In this document: positions 1-12,757 of the stretch, piece by piece
Layout: each line of letters opens with the position of its first letter
How positions within the stretch are numbered: position 1 is the stretch's first letter
Source: Mortierella sp. BCC40632
Lineage: Eukaryota; Mortierellomycota; Mortierellomycetes; Mortierellales; Mortierellaceae
Assembly: GCA_011634665.1 (NCBI GenBank)
Contig: WAEK01000003.1
Span: 3,421,501 to 3,485,500, forward strand
Length of the DNA stretch: 64,000 nucleotides
Direction of reading: 5' to 3'
The notes under the pieces: generated by a model
Databases searched by the model: none
What the model saw: only the letters and a program-made list of their open reading frames with translations
Told to the model about the DNA's origin: nothing
Position numbers and translations under genes: made by a program

Positions 1-21
1 CACACCTTCTCTTCCAAAATC

Positions 22-1068
22 ATGATGCTTCAACTGACTGCTGCTCTTGCCGTTCTTGCCTGTGCTGCTCAGGCCTTCCCTGTCGGAGATCACTGTGTCG
101 GACAACAATGTCACCAAGCTGTTGGTGCCGGTTCAGTCAGTCTTGGCTCCACCACACATGTGGCCCCCGTGACTCAAGTGACACCCATCACCCGTTACCA
201 ACCTCTTGTCCAATCCTTTGCCCCTATTGTCCAAGCGGATGCCAGCTGTCCATTGACTCATGGATTCATGGCCCGTTATCCCATGTTCTACCCAACGGTT
301 GGTAGCAAGGGACTTCGCCCTTTCCTTGGCCGGCCCACCTTGCACCCGGGTCTCATTTCTGACAGTACCATGATCGAGAATATTGCTGCTACACAAGGCA
401 GTGGATTTATGGACCATATTCATGGTGGACCGATGAGCATTGTCGGATCCGTGGGACCTGTGATCTCGACTGACCATCGTACCGTGAAGCATATCCGTCG
501 AGCTGAAGAAGAAGCGGCCATGACCGATTTGGAAACGGATCCAACCAAGCTGAGTCTCCGCGGGCCTTTTGGTGGCAAGGAGCCCAAGCAGTACATGGAG
601 CCGGGCTGTATCCCCTCTACAGCAGATTCATGTGTCCGCACGCTCCATATGGGCAAGACAGACATGGGCTCGATTGTGAGTGCGACTCCCAAGAATATTG
701 TCAAGCCCGCCACTGTCTACCAGGGTCGTGTGCAAGCCAAAGAAGCCGAGATTGCTGCCGCTGCAGCCTCCCATGCAAGCCTCTCCCAGTCACATGTCCA
801 GTTGGCGTCCGAGACCAAGATCCAACCGACGACAGGTGTATTTCCTGAGACGGTGTACCAACCTTCGGTCGAACAAAAGAAAACGGTGATTGAGATGGCG
901 GCACCTCAGTATGCGAGTTTGGGGCGATCCTCAGCCTCGTTGGGCTCGACGGTAACGATCCGACCTGTGACGACGGTCGAGCCACTGACGGTCTTCCAAC
1001 CCAAGATTGCGAGCCTCCCATTCCTAATCAAGGATCATGGTTGCGATTTTGAAGTTGTGCAGGTCTAG
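22..1068 (+). CDS. Secreted protein with degenerate Ser/Gln/Pro repeats, function unknown
   Basis: Single open frame of 348 aa. The N terminus is a clear signal peptide: an M-M-L-Q start, a hydrophobic stretch over about residues 4-16, and an A-Q-A type cleavage site near residue 18. The mature part contains at least four loose copies of a unit of about 30 residues with the pattern S-x-S-L-G-S-T...P-V-T...P-x-T-x-x-Q-P, near residues 35-70, 215-240, 250-285 and 300-335. Few cysteines are present (for example C-V-G-Q-Q-C near residue 25), so it is not a typical cysteine-rich effector. There is no transmembrane segment after the signal peptide and no catalytic motif that I recognise. The start is only 21 bases inside the window, so the promoter is not visible. 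A cell-wall-associated or extracellular role is inference. The gene ends at 1068 with no sign of an intron. Confidence 0.7.
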   Translation: MMLQLTAALAVLACAAQAFPVGDHCVGQQCHQAVGAGSVSLGSTTHVAPVTQVTPITRYQPLVQSFAPIVQADASCPLTHGFMARYPMFYPTVGSKGLRPFLGRPTLHPGLISDSTMIENIAATQGSGFMDHIHGGPMSIVGSVGPVISTDHRTVKHIRRAEEEAAMTDLETDPTKLSLRGPFGGKEPKQYMEPGCIPSTADSCVRTLHMGKTDMGSIVSATPKNIVKPATVYQGRVQAKEAEIAAAAASHASLSQSHVQLASETKIQPTTGVFPETVYQPSVEQKKTVIEMAAPQYASLGRSSASLGSTVTIRPVTTVEPLTVFQPKIASLPFLIKDHGCDFEVVQV

Positions 1069-1477
1069 AGGATCATTCTAGCTACAGTGGGAAGAAAGAG
1101 AAGTTTTGTGAGACAGAACAACAACAACAAAAAAAAAAAAAAAAAAAATAAGACAAACCAAGCCAAGCCAAGACAAGAGACCAGATGGAGGGAACAATTG
1201 ATGAGCTGAGCTTGAGCTCCAGTGCCGCTGGGCTCGATTTTCATCCGTAGTCAGCCAAGAAGAGGGCAAACAATAAAGAAGGAGAAAAAGAAAAAAAGAA
1301 AGCATCCGAAAGTGAAAGCGAGAGCAGTAAGCGAGAGCACAGGGCCCCGATGGAGGGCCAGAGGGGGATTGGTGGCAGCCTCATTGGTGTTCCCAGGGTA
1401 AGAGAAAGAGTACCAGGAAAAAGGAACGGAGAGCAAGAAGAAAATGGCTTGTACGCGTCCTTTTTTTCCAGAAAAAG

Positions 1478-1516
<39 letters not shown>

Positions 1517-2704
1517 ATTTCAGTTGCAGAGACAATCAATGGACTCGCTAAATTTAACCCCCTCTCTGTCGTCCTTCCACCCCCACCCCCATTCTGAGAG
1601 ACAGAGGAATCCCGATCGACGCGTAGAGTACAGTACATGGGAGCCGTGGCCAAGAGAGCACTCCCTTTTCATAGCGAGGGGTGCCCTTCTGGTACGTACA
1701 GGAGGGCTCGTTTGCTCCCCTAATACGGCCTCCCCCTCCCCCTTGTGGAGCGGTGGAGGAGCACCACCTAATGTTTTTTATGAGGTCCTGGAGTGTGTTG
1801 TAAGCCTGTGCTGCAGCAACAATGAATCCCAAAGAGCAGAGGAGTGCTCTCATTCGGGATGGTTACACGGGCGACATGCGGGGAGGTTATTAATAGACAT
1901 CCAATATATAGCCGCTCTTTTTCCTCCCTTCCGTTGCAAAAAAAAAGAGAGAAAGGTCCTTAGGACAATAGATGGTGCTTTGGCCTCGACGGGACCTTTC
2001 TTTCTCAATCTCCCTCTTTCTCTTTCTCTCTTTCTCTCTTCCGTTCTCTCTGTGCGTGATATGGATGTGCATGCAGATGGTTTTCTCGAATACCAGGGCT
2101 TTCTATTGCGAGCGAAGTGGAGGAGAGAAAAAGAAAGAGAGGGAGAGAAAGTGGAGCTGTTGAGTGGGACAATGAGAGAGAAGAGGGGAAAAAAAGAGAT
2201 GGTCAGACGAGGATCAGGCACCAGGTACCGACGCAAAGGGCAAGGCCTGTGTCTCAAATCCAAAATTGCATTCCGAGACTTCATTTTCACTGGCCCATGG
2301 CTTGTGCTGGCACCTTGCCTCTTCATCACTAGATAAAACACAATGCACACACTTTCCTCCATCTCCCGACTTCCCCCTGGATCTCCATGTCAAACTCAAT
2401 GGGGTTCGGTAACGCCCATTTGTGGCTCGCTCCAAGTCGACCAAGGGAGCCACCATAGGATCAAGAAAGGATCGTCCAAATTCCTTTTTACCTGAGATCT
2501 TTAGGATGAGTGTTGGAGAAACGGGCGCGAATGCCTTTTTGTTTGTTTGCTGGCTCCATAACCGGCAAATAGCTGGAGTCTTTATTGCAACGGCTTCCAT
2601 TGATCTGCTCTGTGTTGCTCAGTCCATGCTCTGCCATGCTCTGCCATGCTCTGGCTCTGGATGCACTGCTCACTCCGAGTCGAAGGGAGAAATGCAAAAA
2701 CAAC

Positions 2705-2793
<89 letters not shown>

Positions 2794-3000
2794 GTAGAGT
2801 CCTTTTCACTTGAATGACGACTTGAGAGAAAGAAAGCCCCGCTTGTCCATATTGTCCCTCTTTTTTGAGAGAGAGAGCCATCGTCGATTTCGTCGTCGTC
2901 ATCATCATCCTCTTCTTTTCATCTTTGAATGAACGAAACATCTCTTTTTTTATTTTCCGTCATCCCCCCTTTGCTTGTCCATATTTCCATCCCTCTTTTT
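1069..3000. other. Intergenic DNA with dinucleotide microsatellites, no supported gene
   Basis: I see no convincing gene here. The stretch has an A-rich run near 1130-1149, a (CT)n tract at about 1481-1513 and a long (GA)n tract at about 2705-2788. The 328-codon frame at 1350-2336 and its neighbours are low-complexity translations of these repeats and have no family motif. Confidence 0.6.
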
Positions 3001-3054
3001 TTTTCTTTTTTATATCATCATTCCTTTGCCTGGTCTCTAAGCCTGCTCTCTCTC

Positions 3055-3096
<42 letters not shown>

Positions 3097-3357
3097 ACTT
3101 CTCTTCATCCTCTCTTTCTCTCTTCTTCACCCTTTCCTGTTCTATTTTCTAATCGCCTGGACATCTTTCTCTCCTTTCTCGTCGTCTTCCTCCTCCCCCT
3201 GCAATTCCCTCTTTCTGTTCCAACCGTCCCACAAAGCCTTTGCAATCCAGCTTGAACCCTTTTACGACTCTTTCTTCCTTTCTCCTTGAACACTCAACTT
3301 GTACACTAGCCCAAACCTCCACCCCTTCTCGCTCTCGTTCACTTCCACATCCTCGCC
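3001..3357 (+). promoter_or_regulatory. CT-rich 5' leader of the chitin synthase gene
   Basis: The 350 bases before the chitin synthase ATG are strongly pyrimidine-rich on the sense strand, with a (CT)n run at about 3053-3095 followed by mixed C/T sequence up to the start codon. CT-rich leaders are common just upstream of fungal transcription starts. The assignment as leader/core promoter is inference from position and composition. Confidence 0.45.
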
Positions 3358-6300
3358 ATGTCCGGAAGGAGACCAAGCGCCGCGGGGATGCAGCGCAACG
3401 GCACAGTGCGCCGCGGCGCGACCCTGAACCGCGGCAAGACCCTGAGCCGTCCAGACCGGTACCAGGCCCAGGAGACGATGTTCAAGCAGCGCAAGGAAGA
3501 CGAGCCCGCCGACTGTTGGGTCATTTGCTCGCGTATTGTCACTTGCTGGGCACTTCCACCTTTCCTGGGCATGTGTGGCATGCACGACAAGCAGGTTCAA
3601 CAGGCCTGGCGCGAGAAAGTGACGCTTTGCTTTATTATCTTGATGATCGGCGGCATGGTCGCCTTCTTGACCATTGGCTTCACCTTTGTCCTCTGCCCAA
3701 CAAATGCCCGCGAGGGTGCCCTGACCTTTATGCGCTACGACTCGCCTCAAAGTAAGTTACCACACATACATCCTCTCTTCGCATTTCCAGAGTCGGGAAG
3801 GGAGGAGGGAGTGTTGCTGAATGAGAGCAAAAAAAAAAAAAAAAAAAAAAAAAAGCAGGTGCCATGCTGTCTTCTCTCGTTTACATGTGCGGAGGTACTC
3901 GCTGCAGTTGGTTCGAGGTATCCAAACAGAAGGCCTTGTTGGTCATTCTCCCTTGCTGGTTCCTGATCCACCCTCGAACGATGGCCGTTCTGACCCAGCA
4001 GGGACAGGCTACTACTCTGTATGGACGAGGCAATGACAAAGTTATCTGTTTGGGTAATCAACCCAGGAGGGCGCACCGCTCCTGCAAATGGCCTGCTTTG
4101 TTTGACCCAGCTGGGCTGCTGTCGAACTCTGTCCTTCCCACTCGTCTATCTGTTTATACTTTGCTTGCCTTCTCTCTCCCCTCTCTATTCCTTTGCTGCA
4201 GGCTGCTATTGCAATAATAATGAGCGCTGTATACTACACACAAAGGAGACTGGGAAGTTCCCGATGATATGCCCTGCCTACCTTTGTTTGGTGTGCATGC
4301 GGACCTGACACTACATGGATGGGCGGAGGGGCGGTGCTCGACTTTCTATTTTTTTTTCCCCTCCCTCCCTTGTTTGCTTGCTATCCTGCCTTTGTCCACG
4401 CCGCTCCGCGACTTTGTCAGACTAAGTCCATGACTCGGACAAAAGATGGGAAAAGTGTGGCAAGAGGGAGCTGGCCTGGGGATGTAACACAACCACAGCC
4501 CCAAGCGCATGGATACAATCCACTCGGGGGAGAGGGCAGTCGAGAAAACCTTGTCAGCCAATCCTTTCGATATGACAAACGCATTGAACCGCAATCACTG
4601 TTACACTCATTACCACTTCTGTAATTACATACACAAACACACACACATATTTATCTTCTGCTGACCACTGAACTGACTCGACCCCCTTGTCATCTTTTCT
4701 CGCTAGACAACCATGTGTTTGGCATCGGTGGCTACGTTTACGACTTTCTTAATGATGGACGTGCCATGTATCCCAATGGTTTCAACGCATCGCAGCTCCG
4801 GGCTGGTCAGGACATTAGCAACCTCTTCCCTCGTGGCAGGAATGCGCCCAGCTGTGTGGGTCTCAACTCGATGGCGGCTCGATTCGACAATTGTGACTCC
4901 CCAGGAGGATGTCCTAACAAGGAACCTGCGACGCCCGAATACCTCCGAAGGACTTTGAAGGTGGTTCCCTGGAAAGATCTCAAGGCCGGTTACGACTGGA
5001 ACCAGATGGCACGTCCCGAGCTCCGCAACTATATGGTCATCGATGGCAACGTCCTCAACTTGGATCGCTACTTTGCCAAATACAAGGAACCTATTGAGGG
5101 TGATGAGATCGACACTGTCTTCCGATATGTCATGAGCATGCCCATGCCTGAGGGAGGACGTGATGCAACCAAGATTTTTTTCCGTCGCGAATCACTCAAG
5201 CGGTCTGCCTCTTGTCTTGTCGAAAAGTTTGGTGCAGGATTCATTGACAAAGCTTCACCAGGATGTTTTGCCGCCGATCTGTTTATGTATGTCTCGATGA
5301 CTGTCGTTCTGGGAATTGTTGTTTCTCGGTTTATCATGGCCGTCATCTTTGATTGGTTCCTGTCCGCCAAACTGGCCAAGCCGCCTTCCAAGAACAAGGT
5401 TCATACCATGGCCTCGGCTGCTTCTTCAGGTTCAACCATCGTTGCTGCCGCAGGTGCTGGTGGTGCGGCTGCTGCTGCTGCTACTGCAGGAGGCAATGGA
5501 AAGCTCTCTCGGTCCCCAACAGGCGCAAGTGCCAACATCTCAAATGGCAGCCCGTTCGATCTGTACACGGTCATGTTGGTCACTTGTTACTCTGAGGGCG
5601 AGTCTTCGCTCCGAACGACGATCGAGTCCCTTGCAGCCACGGATTACCCCGACAATCGCAAGTTGCTCTTCATCATTTGTGACGGTATCATTACAGGATC
5701 TGGCAACGATCGATCCACACCCGATATTTGTGCTTCGCTTATGGAATTGGACCCAGCTTTTGACTCGGACCCGACCCCACAATCGTATATTGCCGTCGCT
5801 GCCGGTACCAAACAACATAACCGGGCTAAGGTTTATGCAGGTTATTTCCGATGGAAGAACAAGAAGGTTCCAACCGTTTTGGTTGTCAAGTGTGGTTCAG
5901 AGGAAGAAATGGACAAACCCAAGGCCGGTAACAGAGGCAAGCGCGACTCGCAATTGATCTTGATGAACTTCTTCTCTCGTGTGACCTACAACGACCGTAT
6001 GTCACCGCTCGACTACGAACTGTTCCGCAAGATTCAACACTTGATGCAGGCAACACCAGACAAGTTTGAGATTTGTTTGATGGTGGATGCAGATACCAAG
6101 GTCTATCCCTCGTCGCTGCGCCTTTTGCTCAACTGTATGAACAACGATCCGCTGATCATGGGACTCTGTGGTGAAACCAAGATTGCCAACAAGCGTCAGT
6201 CATGGGTTACAGGAATTCAGGTCTTTGAATACTATATTTCACATCATCTCGGCAAGGGTTTCGAGTCCGTCTTTGGAGGTGTGACCTGTCTTCCAGGTTG

Positions 6301-7498
6301 TTTCTGTATGTACCGACTCAAGGCTAGGAAGGGCGAGGATTGGGTTCCCATTATCACGAAACCAGAAATTGTTCAGGAATATGCTCAAAACATTGTTGAG
6401 ACGCTGCACCAAAAGAACCTGCTGTTGTTGGGAGAGGATCGATTCTTGACCACGTTGATGCTTCGTAACTTCCCGAACCGCAAGATGATGTTCATGCCTC
6501 AGGCTATTTGTAAGACAGTCGTGCCGGACGAGTTCAATGTCTTGTTGTCGCAGCGTCGTCGATGGATCAACTCGACTATTCATAACTTGCTGGAACTAGT
6601 TCTTGTCCGCAACCTCTGTGGTACATTCTGTTTCTCGATGCAGTTCGTCATTCTGATGGAATTGATCGGTACCGTCGTTTTGCCCGTCGCCATGATCCTG
6701 ATGATTGTCCTGATTGTTACCTTGGCGAGAACGACCATCGAAACGCTTGCCCAGGCAGCACCTCTGATTCTCCTAGTCTTCACAATGACCATTCCTGCCG
6801 TCCTGATTTTGTTGACTACTCGCAAGTTGATTTACATTGCCTGGATGTTTGTCTACCTCATGGCCTTGCCCGTTTGGAACTTTATCTTGCCAGTCTATGC
6901 TTACTGGCATTTTGATGACTTTTCTTGGGGTGAAACCCGTAAAGTCGCTGGTGAGAAGAAGGGCGAGGCTCACGGTGATGGTGATGGTATGTTTGATGCG
7001 ACCAAGGTTCCTCTCAAGCGTTGGGATGATTACGAAAAGGCCCGTGTCCGCCAAGTGAAGCGTATCGAGCGTGCAGAGCGTCAGCGTGCTCAGGGTCTTC
7101 CCTATGCCCGAAGCAACAGTGGATACGGAGACGACGAATCGGACATGTTTAGCGATTTGGGTCCACAACAGTTCCATTACGACTATAATGGGAGACAAGC
7201 CATGGCTCTTCCGCTGGCCGGGAACCAAGCTAGGCCCATGGGTGGACCTCCTGGTCCTGGAGGTTCACTCTCGCCTCGATTTGGTCCGCCTCAGCCAGGC
7301 TCGCCTGGTATGTTCCCCGGTGGTCCAGGAGGTCCAGGAGGTCCAGGAGGTCCCCCTTCGCCTGGCATGTTCCCCGGCGCTCCCGTTGGTCCTCCATCCC
7401 CCGGTGGTCAGCCGATGATGCCACCTCCCCTCAGCCCTGGTGGCATGCGGAGGAACCGTGATGGCCCTGGCTCTCCCACCTCTCCCCGACTCAACTAA
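3358..7498 (+). CDS. Chitin synthase, division II (class IV-like), two exons
   Basis: Membrane glycosyltransferase polymerising UDP-GlcNAc into chitin at the plasma membrane. Exon 1 is 3358-3751 and exon 2 is 4707-7498; the phase-1 junction recreates an Asn codon and yields 1061 aa. The intron (955 nt) has a GTAAGT donor and a CTAG acceptor. An N-terminal membrane segment is at about residues 84-108, followed by a cytochrome-b5-like region starting N-N-H-V-F-G. A second membrane segment lies near residues 315-350. The catalytic domain carries D-A-D (592-594), the G-G-V-T-C-L-P-G-C-F loop, E-D-R (708-710) and Q-R-R-R-W (747-751), the invariant QxxRW signature of processive synthases. Several C-terminal membrane spans follow, then a Gly/Pro-rich tail. 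There is no myosin head, which argues against classes V/VII and for class IV. The start was chosen as the first ATG after the CT-rich leader. All key residues are present. Confidence 0.95.
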
Positions 7499-8016
7499 AC
7501 CGATAACGACGAACCTCAATTAGGCCATTTTTTTTTCTTTCTTCCTTTCTTGGAGGGGTGCATCCCAGTACCTAATCTTTTGCCTCCTTTGCTCTAGCAT
7601 ATACTTTCCATTCTTTTTTGCAACCTTAGACTGCACCTTTCCACCTCCTCTCTCTTTCTCTCCGTTTCTATAAAAACATACAACCCAGCCTTGTACACTA
7701 TCAAATACTCTTTCTCTCTCTCTTTCTCCCGTCTCTCAGCACAAAGCCCATTCACCGCATAAACGAGTCAGATGCTAAATAAAAATCCGTCTCCACCATG
7801 TGTACTATTACAAGAAACTTGGGTACTATTGAAGTAAAGGGATAAATGTGAAAAGTGGATGAGATGGGAAATAAATAAATAAAATAAAATAAAATAAAAT
7901 AAAATAAAACGGAACTGCAGGAGAGAGAGGAGTGTAAGAGTAAAAATAAGTGCGAGAGAATGGAGATCAAAGGATGGAGAAGTTATCTTTTTTTTTTCTT
8001 TTCTTTTCTTTTCTTT
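7499..8016. other. Convergent 3' intergenic region
   Basis: This region separates the chitin synthase stop from the stop of the minus-strand membrane protein gene. It holds CT-rich stretches and an AAATA/AAAATA pentamer-like repeat at about 7869-7909. No gene is supported. Confidence 0.6.
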
Positions 8017-10391
8017 TTACATAGGCAAATTATCTTTGTTTGAACTCTTGGACCGTGGACGCCGACCTCCAACCCGTGCAGCTCCTCCATTTCCGTCTTC
8101 ACTCGTTCGTGGGCCAAGTTCCTCCAACCCATTCTCGGCCCGCATCGGTAAGGACGAATTCGAGTTTGATCGTTGGTAGTAATGATACCGTTGACTAGGT
8201 GGTGTGTACTGGGATCCAACACCTACACCTGCACCCATATCCGCTCTTGACCTAGATGCTGCACCCGGCTCTCGAGAAGGAGAATAGGCTCTATTGTAGG
8301 ATCGGTCGAACGAGGATCGGGTGGGAGACATGTTGTCAAATGAGGGTCTGGAGGGAGATATGTCAAATGAAGGTCTCGAGATTGGAGGATCGAACGAGGG
8401 TCTTGACATCGGTAGTTTGTCAAACGATGAAGGCCTTGACGTTGCGGCTGTCATCGTCTTCACCGAACCTGGAGCATAGCTCGAGACAGGAGTTGGCCGT
8501 TCCATGGTCGACGAAGCATCCAACACCGCTGCAGCAGAAGAAACAGGAGGACCAGGCGGAAGAAATTCCGCCATGGGCTGTTGTGGTGTATGCCGATGGT
8601 TCAAGCTCACAGGCGTTGTCGCAGAGGCTCTACCCTTGGAAGAAGAAGCAGCTTCAGATCCCGCGGGGCGAGAAATGGAATTGGAGTAGGCCAACGCCGA
8701 GGCAACGGTGGCGGCCATCCCCGCAGAAACTGCCTCTGCCTCTGCCTCTGACCCTGACCCTGTTGTAGCTGTTGCTGTTTCTGTTGTTGCTCCAGTGGGG
8801 GCCATCAACTTTTTCTTTGAAACAGAGGCGGGTCGAGTTGACCGAGGGATCGGCGGAGGCGTTGTCGGAGATCGTTGTGGTTGGGGTGGAGGTTGAAGCT
8901 GTTGTTGCTGCATTTGAGGTTGAGACTGTGTACGCCCTAGTTGTGCAATTTGGGCCTGGTTCTGTTGTTGTTGCCGCTGCTGCTGCTGCTGCCGCTGCTG
9001 CTGCTGCTGTTGTTGTTGTTGCTGTTGTTGCTGCTGTTGCTGTTGTTGCTGTTGTTGTTGTTGTTGTTGTTGCTGTTGTTGCTGTTGTTGCTGCTGTTGC
9101 TGCTGTTGCTGCTGTTGCTGTTGTTGTTGTTGCTGCTGCTGCTGCTGTTGTTGTTGTTGTTGCTGTTGCTGCTGCACACGCTGCTGCTGTTGCTCCTGTT
9201 GCTTCTGTTGTTGCTGCACATGCTGCTGCTGTTGTTGTGGCGCATGTTGCTGCTGTTGTGGCTGGACATACCGATCCTGCTGGCGTAGCTGTTGCGATTG
9301 ATGCTGCATAATGGGAGCTGCAGATGTGGAAATTGCAGCGGCAGGGGCGGCAGGGGCAACAAAAGAAGCAGTGGAGGCAGAGGTAACAAGGGTCGCTGCT
9401 GCAGGAGGAGTTGCGCCCAAAGTAGGAGCTGAGGGAGAAACAACAGTTGCACCACCAACACTCTCAAACTCTTCTACGCCCGAAAAGTCATAGAATCCTG
9501 TGGAGGGTCGCCGAGCTGGGCCTCTTGGTTGTTGATGCTGCTTGGCCAATTCTGAAATCCTTAGGGCAATAATTTCTTTTTGAGACAGACCATCAGCGTC
9601 CTCTGTTGGGTCATTCTCTCGATTCAACGGGCTGTTGCCGTAAGTGCTTTGAGATCGAGTATGGAGTTGACCCCTTGGTGTGGTTGTGGGAGGCGGTGGA
9701 AGGTAAGGCACCAACTCTGTGTCAGGCTGGACGGTCGTGGGTGACTCGGTTATGACTGTCGAGGGTCCTGTTGCAGATGCTGTTCCTTTGGCTGATGGCA
9801 TTAGACTGGAGAAGAGTACCCCAATGGGACTGATAGGCCGAATGGGCGATAGTCGGCGAGCTGGTGATTTGGGATTCGTATGAGGACGCTCTAGGGGAGG
9901 GGATTTGTTGCGTTGCCCATATTGTTCTCTAGTCTCTTGTTGCGACTGCAGGGGATACTTCTGATAAGGTGGATTAGGTTCCTGCTGACCTCCCTGGAAA
10001 CGATCCTGGCTTTTTCGAGAGCGATCTTGGCTTGGCCTCGCACGGTCCTGACTTTGTCGTGTGCGGTCTTGACTTCTTCGGGCTCGCTCGGGAGTTGCCC
10101 GGGACTGGTCCTGACTCGCACGGACGCGCTCTTGTGGAGTGGAGCCCCTTGGATGAGCGGCAACTGACAATGCAGCTGTACTGACAGTAGGAGCGCTTTC
10201 TCGCCAGTCATTGGAGGAGGAAGGGGTATCTCTGTCTGTACTCCTGGCCCCGTTCCTGTCCTGAGAGTCTCGGAGCTGATAGCCGCCCGTGTGAGTTGTA
10301 TACATCGCAATAATCTCTTCGGCTGCTTCTCCTGTACCCCGAACGCCATCAGCACCTATCGTTGTCCTCCTGACCTGCGACTGGGACGGGC

Positions 10392-10443
<52 letters not shown>

Positions 10444-11463
10444 AGTCTGAGCAAGCGGTTGGTATGGATGGCTGGATTGGGTTAGATTTCGGGCCGCAAT
10501 TACCTCGATCTCTTCTCCGACGTCTTCGTCTTCCTCTTCTTCCAATTCATGCTTGCCCACGCCCTGCAGACCAGACAGGACAGGTCGACGATCCTCATCG
10601 AGGTGCTTTGATTTGCTGCCTCCGTTGCTTTCCCTTGCATTGCTGGTATTACTGGCGCTACTACCTCCACGCTCTTCTTTGTCGTCCAATGGAGGGACCT
10701 GACGGTAGTATTCGAGAGGTGTCTTTTTGATCCACCACGCTGGTTGCTGCTGCTCCTGGCTCGGCCGTTGAGTCCAAGCAATACTACCGTTACTACCACC
10801 TCGGCTGTGTTTTTTCTTGATCCTGTTGTTGGTACCATTGGCAGTTGGACCGGCATCTGTGGCGCCTTTAGTGAAAGAACTAAACTCGTTCTTGACACGT
10901 GCACTAGAAGGGTCCTCATCACCAGTGTCTCCGTCAGGATGGCGGTATTCCGTATAGCCAGGTGCCTGAGAGGAAGATCCAATGCGACGGTGGTGTCTGG
11001 AGGACTTGCGGCCCTGAAGAGCCGCAACCTCGGTTGGGTCGTCCCGCGAGTGGTTCTTGAGCATCTGGTCCTGTTGGAATCGGTCAGCTCGACGAACCTC
11101 TTCGTCTAGTCGACGCCTCCGACGAGTGAAGAAGAACAGTCCTACGATGAGTGCAACAAGGACCAATGCTCCCAGAGTCACACCAACAATCAGACCGATG
11201 CTTGGGGATGAAGAAGAGCCATGGCTCACATCTGTGTTCGTATCCAGAGGAGTGGGTGGTGAAGAGCTGGCCGGCGCAAGGGTTGTCTCTGGGGTGGTGG
11301 AGGCGGGGGTGGTGAGGGATGTGAGCGAAGTTGAAGAGGCGGCTATTGTGGATTTTGGGGGGAGGTTGGTGGAGGTGCCGGTTGCCTTGGGCTTGGGTTT
11401 TGGTTTAGGGTCGTCAGGTTGGGCCTGAGGGACGCGCTTGTTGAGGGTGGAGAGGCGAGCCAT
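8017..11463 (-). CDS. Single-pass membrane protein with Ser/Thr-rich ectodomain and polyglutamine cytoplasmic tail
   Basis: Uninterrupted frame of 1148 aa. Residues 1-85 are rich in Ser/Thr/Pro. One strong membrane segment (about residues 88-112, ending L-F-F-F) is followed directly by T-R-R-R-R-R, so the short N-terminal part should be outside and the long tail inside by the positive-inside rule. The tail contains repeated R-x-S-Q-D-R units (encoded near 10000-10090), R-P-S-F-D repeats (near 8290-8430), a short Gln run (near 10390-10443) and a very long Gln tract (8994-9174). The layout resembles Mid2-type or other fungal wall sensors, which also have Ser/Thr-rich ectodomains and one membrane span, but I see no WSC domain and cannot name a family. 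No signal peptide precedes the ectodomain; an upstream exon may be missing, since the first Met is weakly supported. Large leucine-, valine- and alanine-rich frames over the same DNA are shadows of the CAA/CAG repeat. Confidence 0.7.
8994..9174 (-). repeat. Mixed CAA/CAG tract coding about 60 consecutive glutamines
   Basis: The sense strand of the 8017-11463 gene reads an unbroken series of Gln codons, irregularly alternating CAA and CAG, bounded by Arg codons. The codon mixture differs from a pure triplet expansion and suggests that the amino acid run, not just the DNA repeat, has been maintained. Confidence 0.9.
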
Positions 11464-12726
11464 TGGGAGAGGATGGCGAGAAGAGTAGGCGCGCGTTTCG
11501 AAAGAGATGATTAAGGAAGCATGAATGGATCAGAAGCGAGGAGGTGATCGATCGAGACAGCGATGCAGCCGAGAAAGTGAGTGAGTGAGAGTGAGAGTGA
11601 GATGAGACACAGCAGGGGCGGGGGTGTGATACAGACAGGAGGCAGGCCAAGTATCTACACTGCTCCTGCTGTGAGAGAATGAGGATGATGGCTGCGATGG
11701 GAAGGAGGGGGCTGGTGGGTGCAGAAGAAAGGGGAAGAGAAAAAGATGCAGGAAAGGATGAAGAATGCCGTAGAGAGTAGGATGGACAATGATGATCGAT
11801 GGAAGCGAGACAACAACAAGAGAGAAAGAGAGAGAGAGTGTGTGTGTGTGGGTGTGGGTGAAAGAGAGAGAGAGAGAGAGAGAGACAAACAAACGAAAGA
11901 AGTGAGAGGAGACCAAGGTCAGGCCTGGCCTTGCCCTGTCTGCGCCCAGGGGAAGAGACGACGGGGGTCACTCTCTGCCTCCTCCTCCCCCCGGATATTG
12001 GGTGCATTAAGTTACTGACCTCACCTTCACACTCTTTTTCTCTCTGGGCTCTGTCTCTCTCTCCCTCCCTAATTGTGAACACACTCGATTAGCGGCCTCG
12101 GAAAGATACAAGGCCATCCCAACAAAGAGCTGGATCATTGCTGCAGAAACCCAAACTTTAGTTGGTTTACATCACACAGCAGGTGTACAACGGCGCTTCA
12201 TTGCATCTTGTGAAAAAAATCATGTCTCCAAACACTTGGACTATACAATCCCATCTATCATCTCCATGGTACAAGCTACCCATACTGGATCCAAAGTATT
12301 GGCGCGAACGGGCCACAATGGTGCAAAGTCGAAGTGTGACTAATGGCGCTGGAACCCACTTCCATGGAAAGAACCAATTTAGAGTGGATTTTCAACTGCC
12401 CCACTGACCAAGAAGCGTCTCCCAGAGTGTCGGGGTTACAGTTCGAGTCTGGTCGTTCGGAGGGACAAGTCAAGAAGGACACACAAGTTGACACTAAACT
12501 CAAAAACCACTTACAATATCGTTTGTTGCACTAGTTCAAGAGCTCGGCTTCCTCTGATAAAAAAGCAAAGGTAGAGTTATTGGCGATACAGTAGGGATAC
12601 CTGCTTGAAATACCATGTCAGTCAAGATGAGACACCACCATTAGAGAAGAACGCGTGAAGTAACCTAGTCATTGAGATGGACGTCCCACTCTGCAACAAT
12701 CAGGGGTGGCTACCTTTAATAAAGAG

Positions 12727-12757
<31 letters not shown>

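Noticed and set aside
1350..2336. 328-codon open frame between the first gene and chitin synthase
   Set aside because: Consists largely of Ser-Leu and charged runs from CT/GA repeats, and has no domain, leader or splice support.
8772..9311. Long Val/Ala- and Leu-rich plus-strand frames that could look like membrane proteins
   Set aside because: They are opposite-strand translations of the CAA/CAG tract of the 8017-11463 gene.
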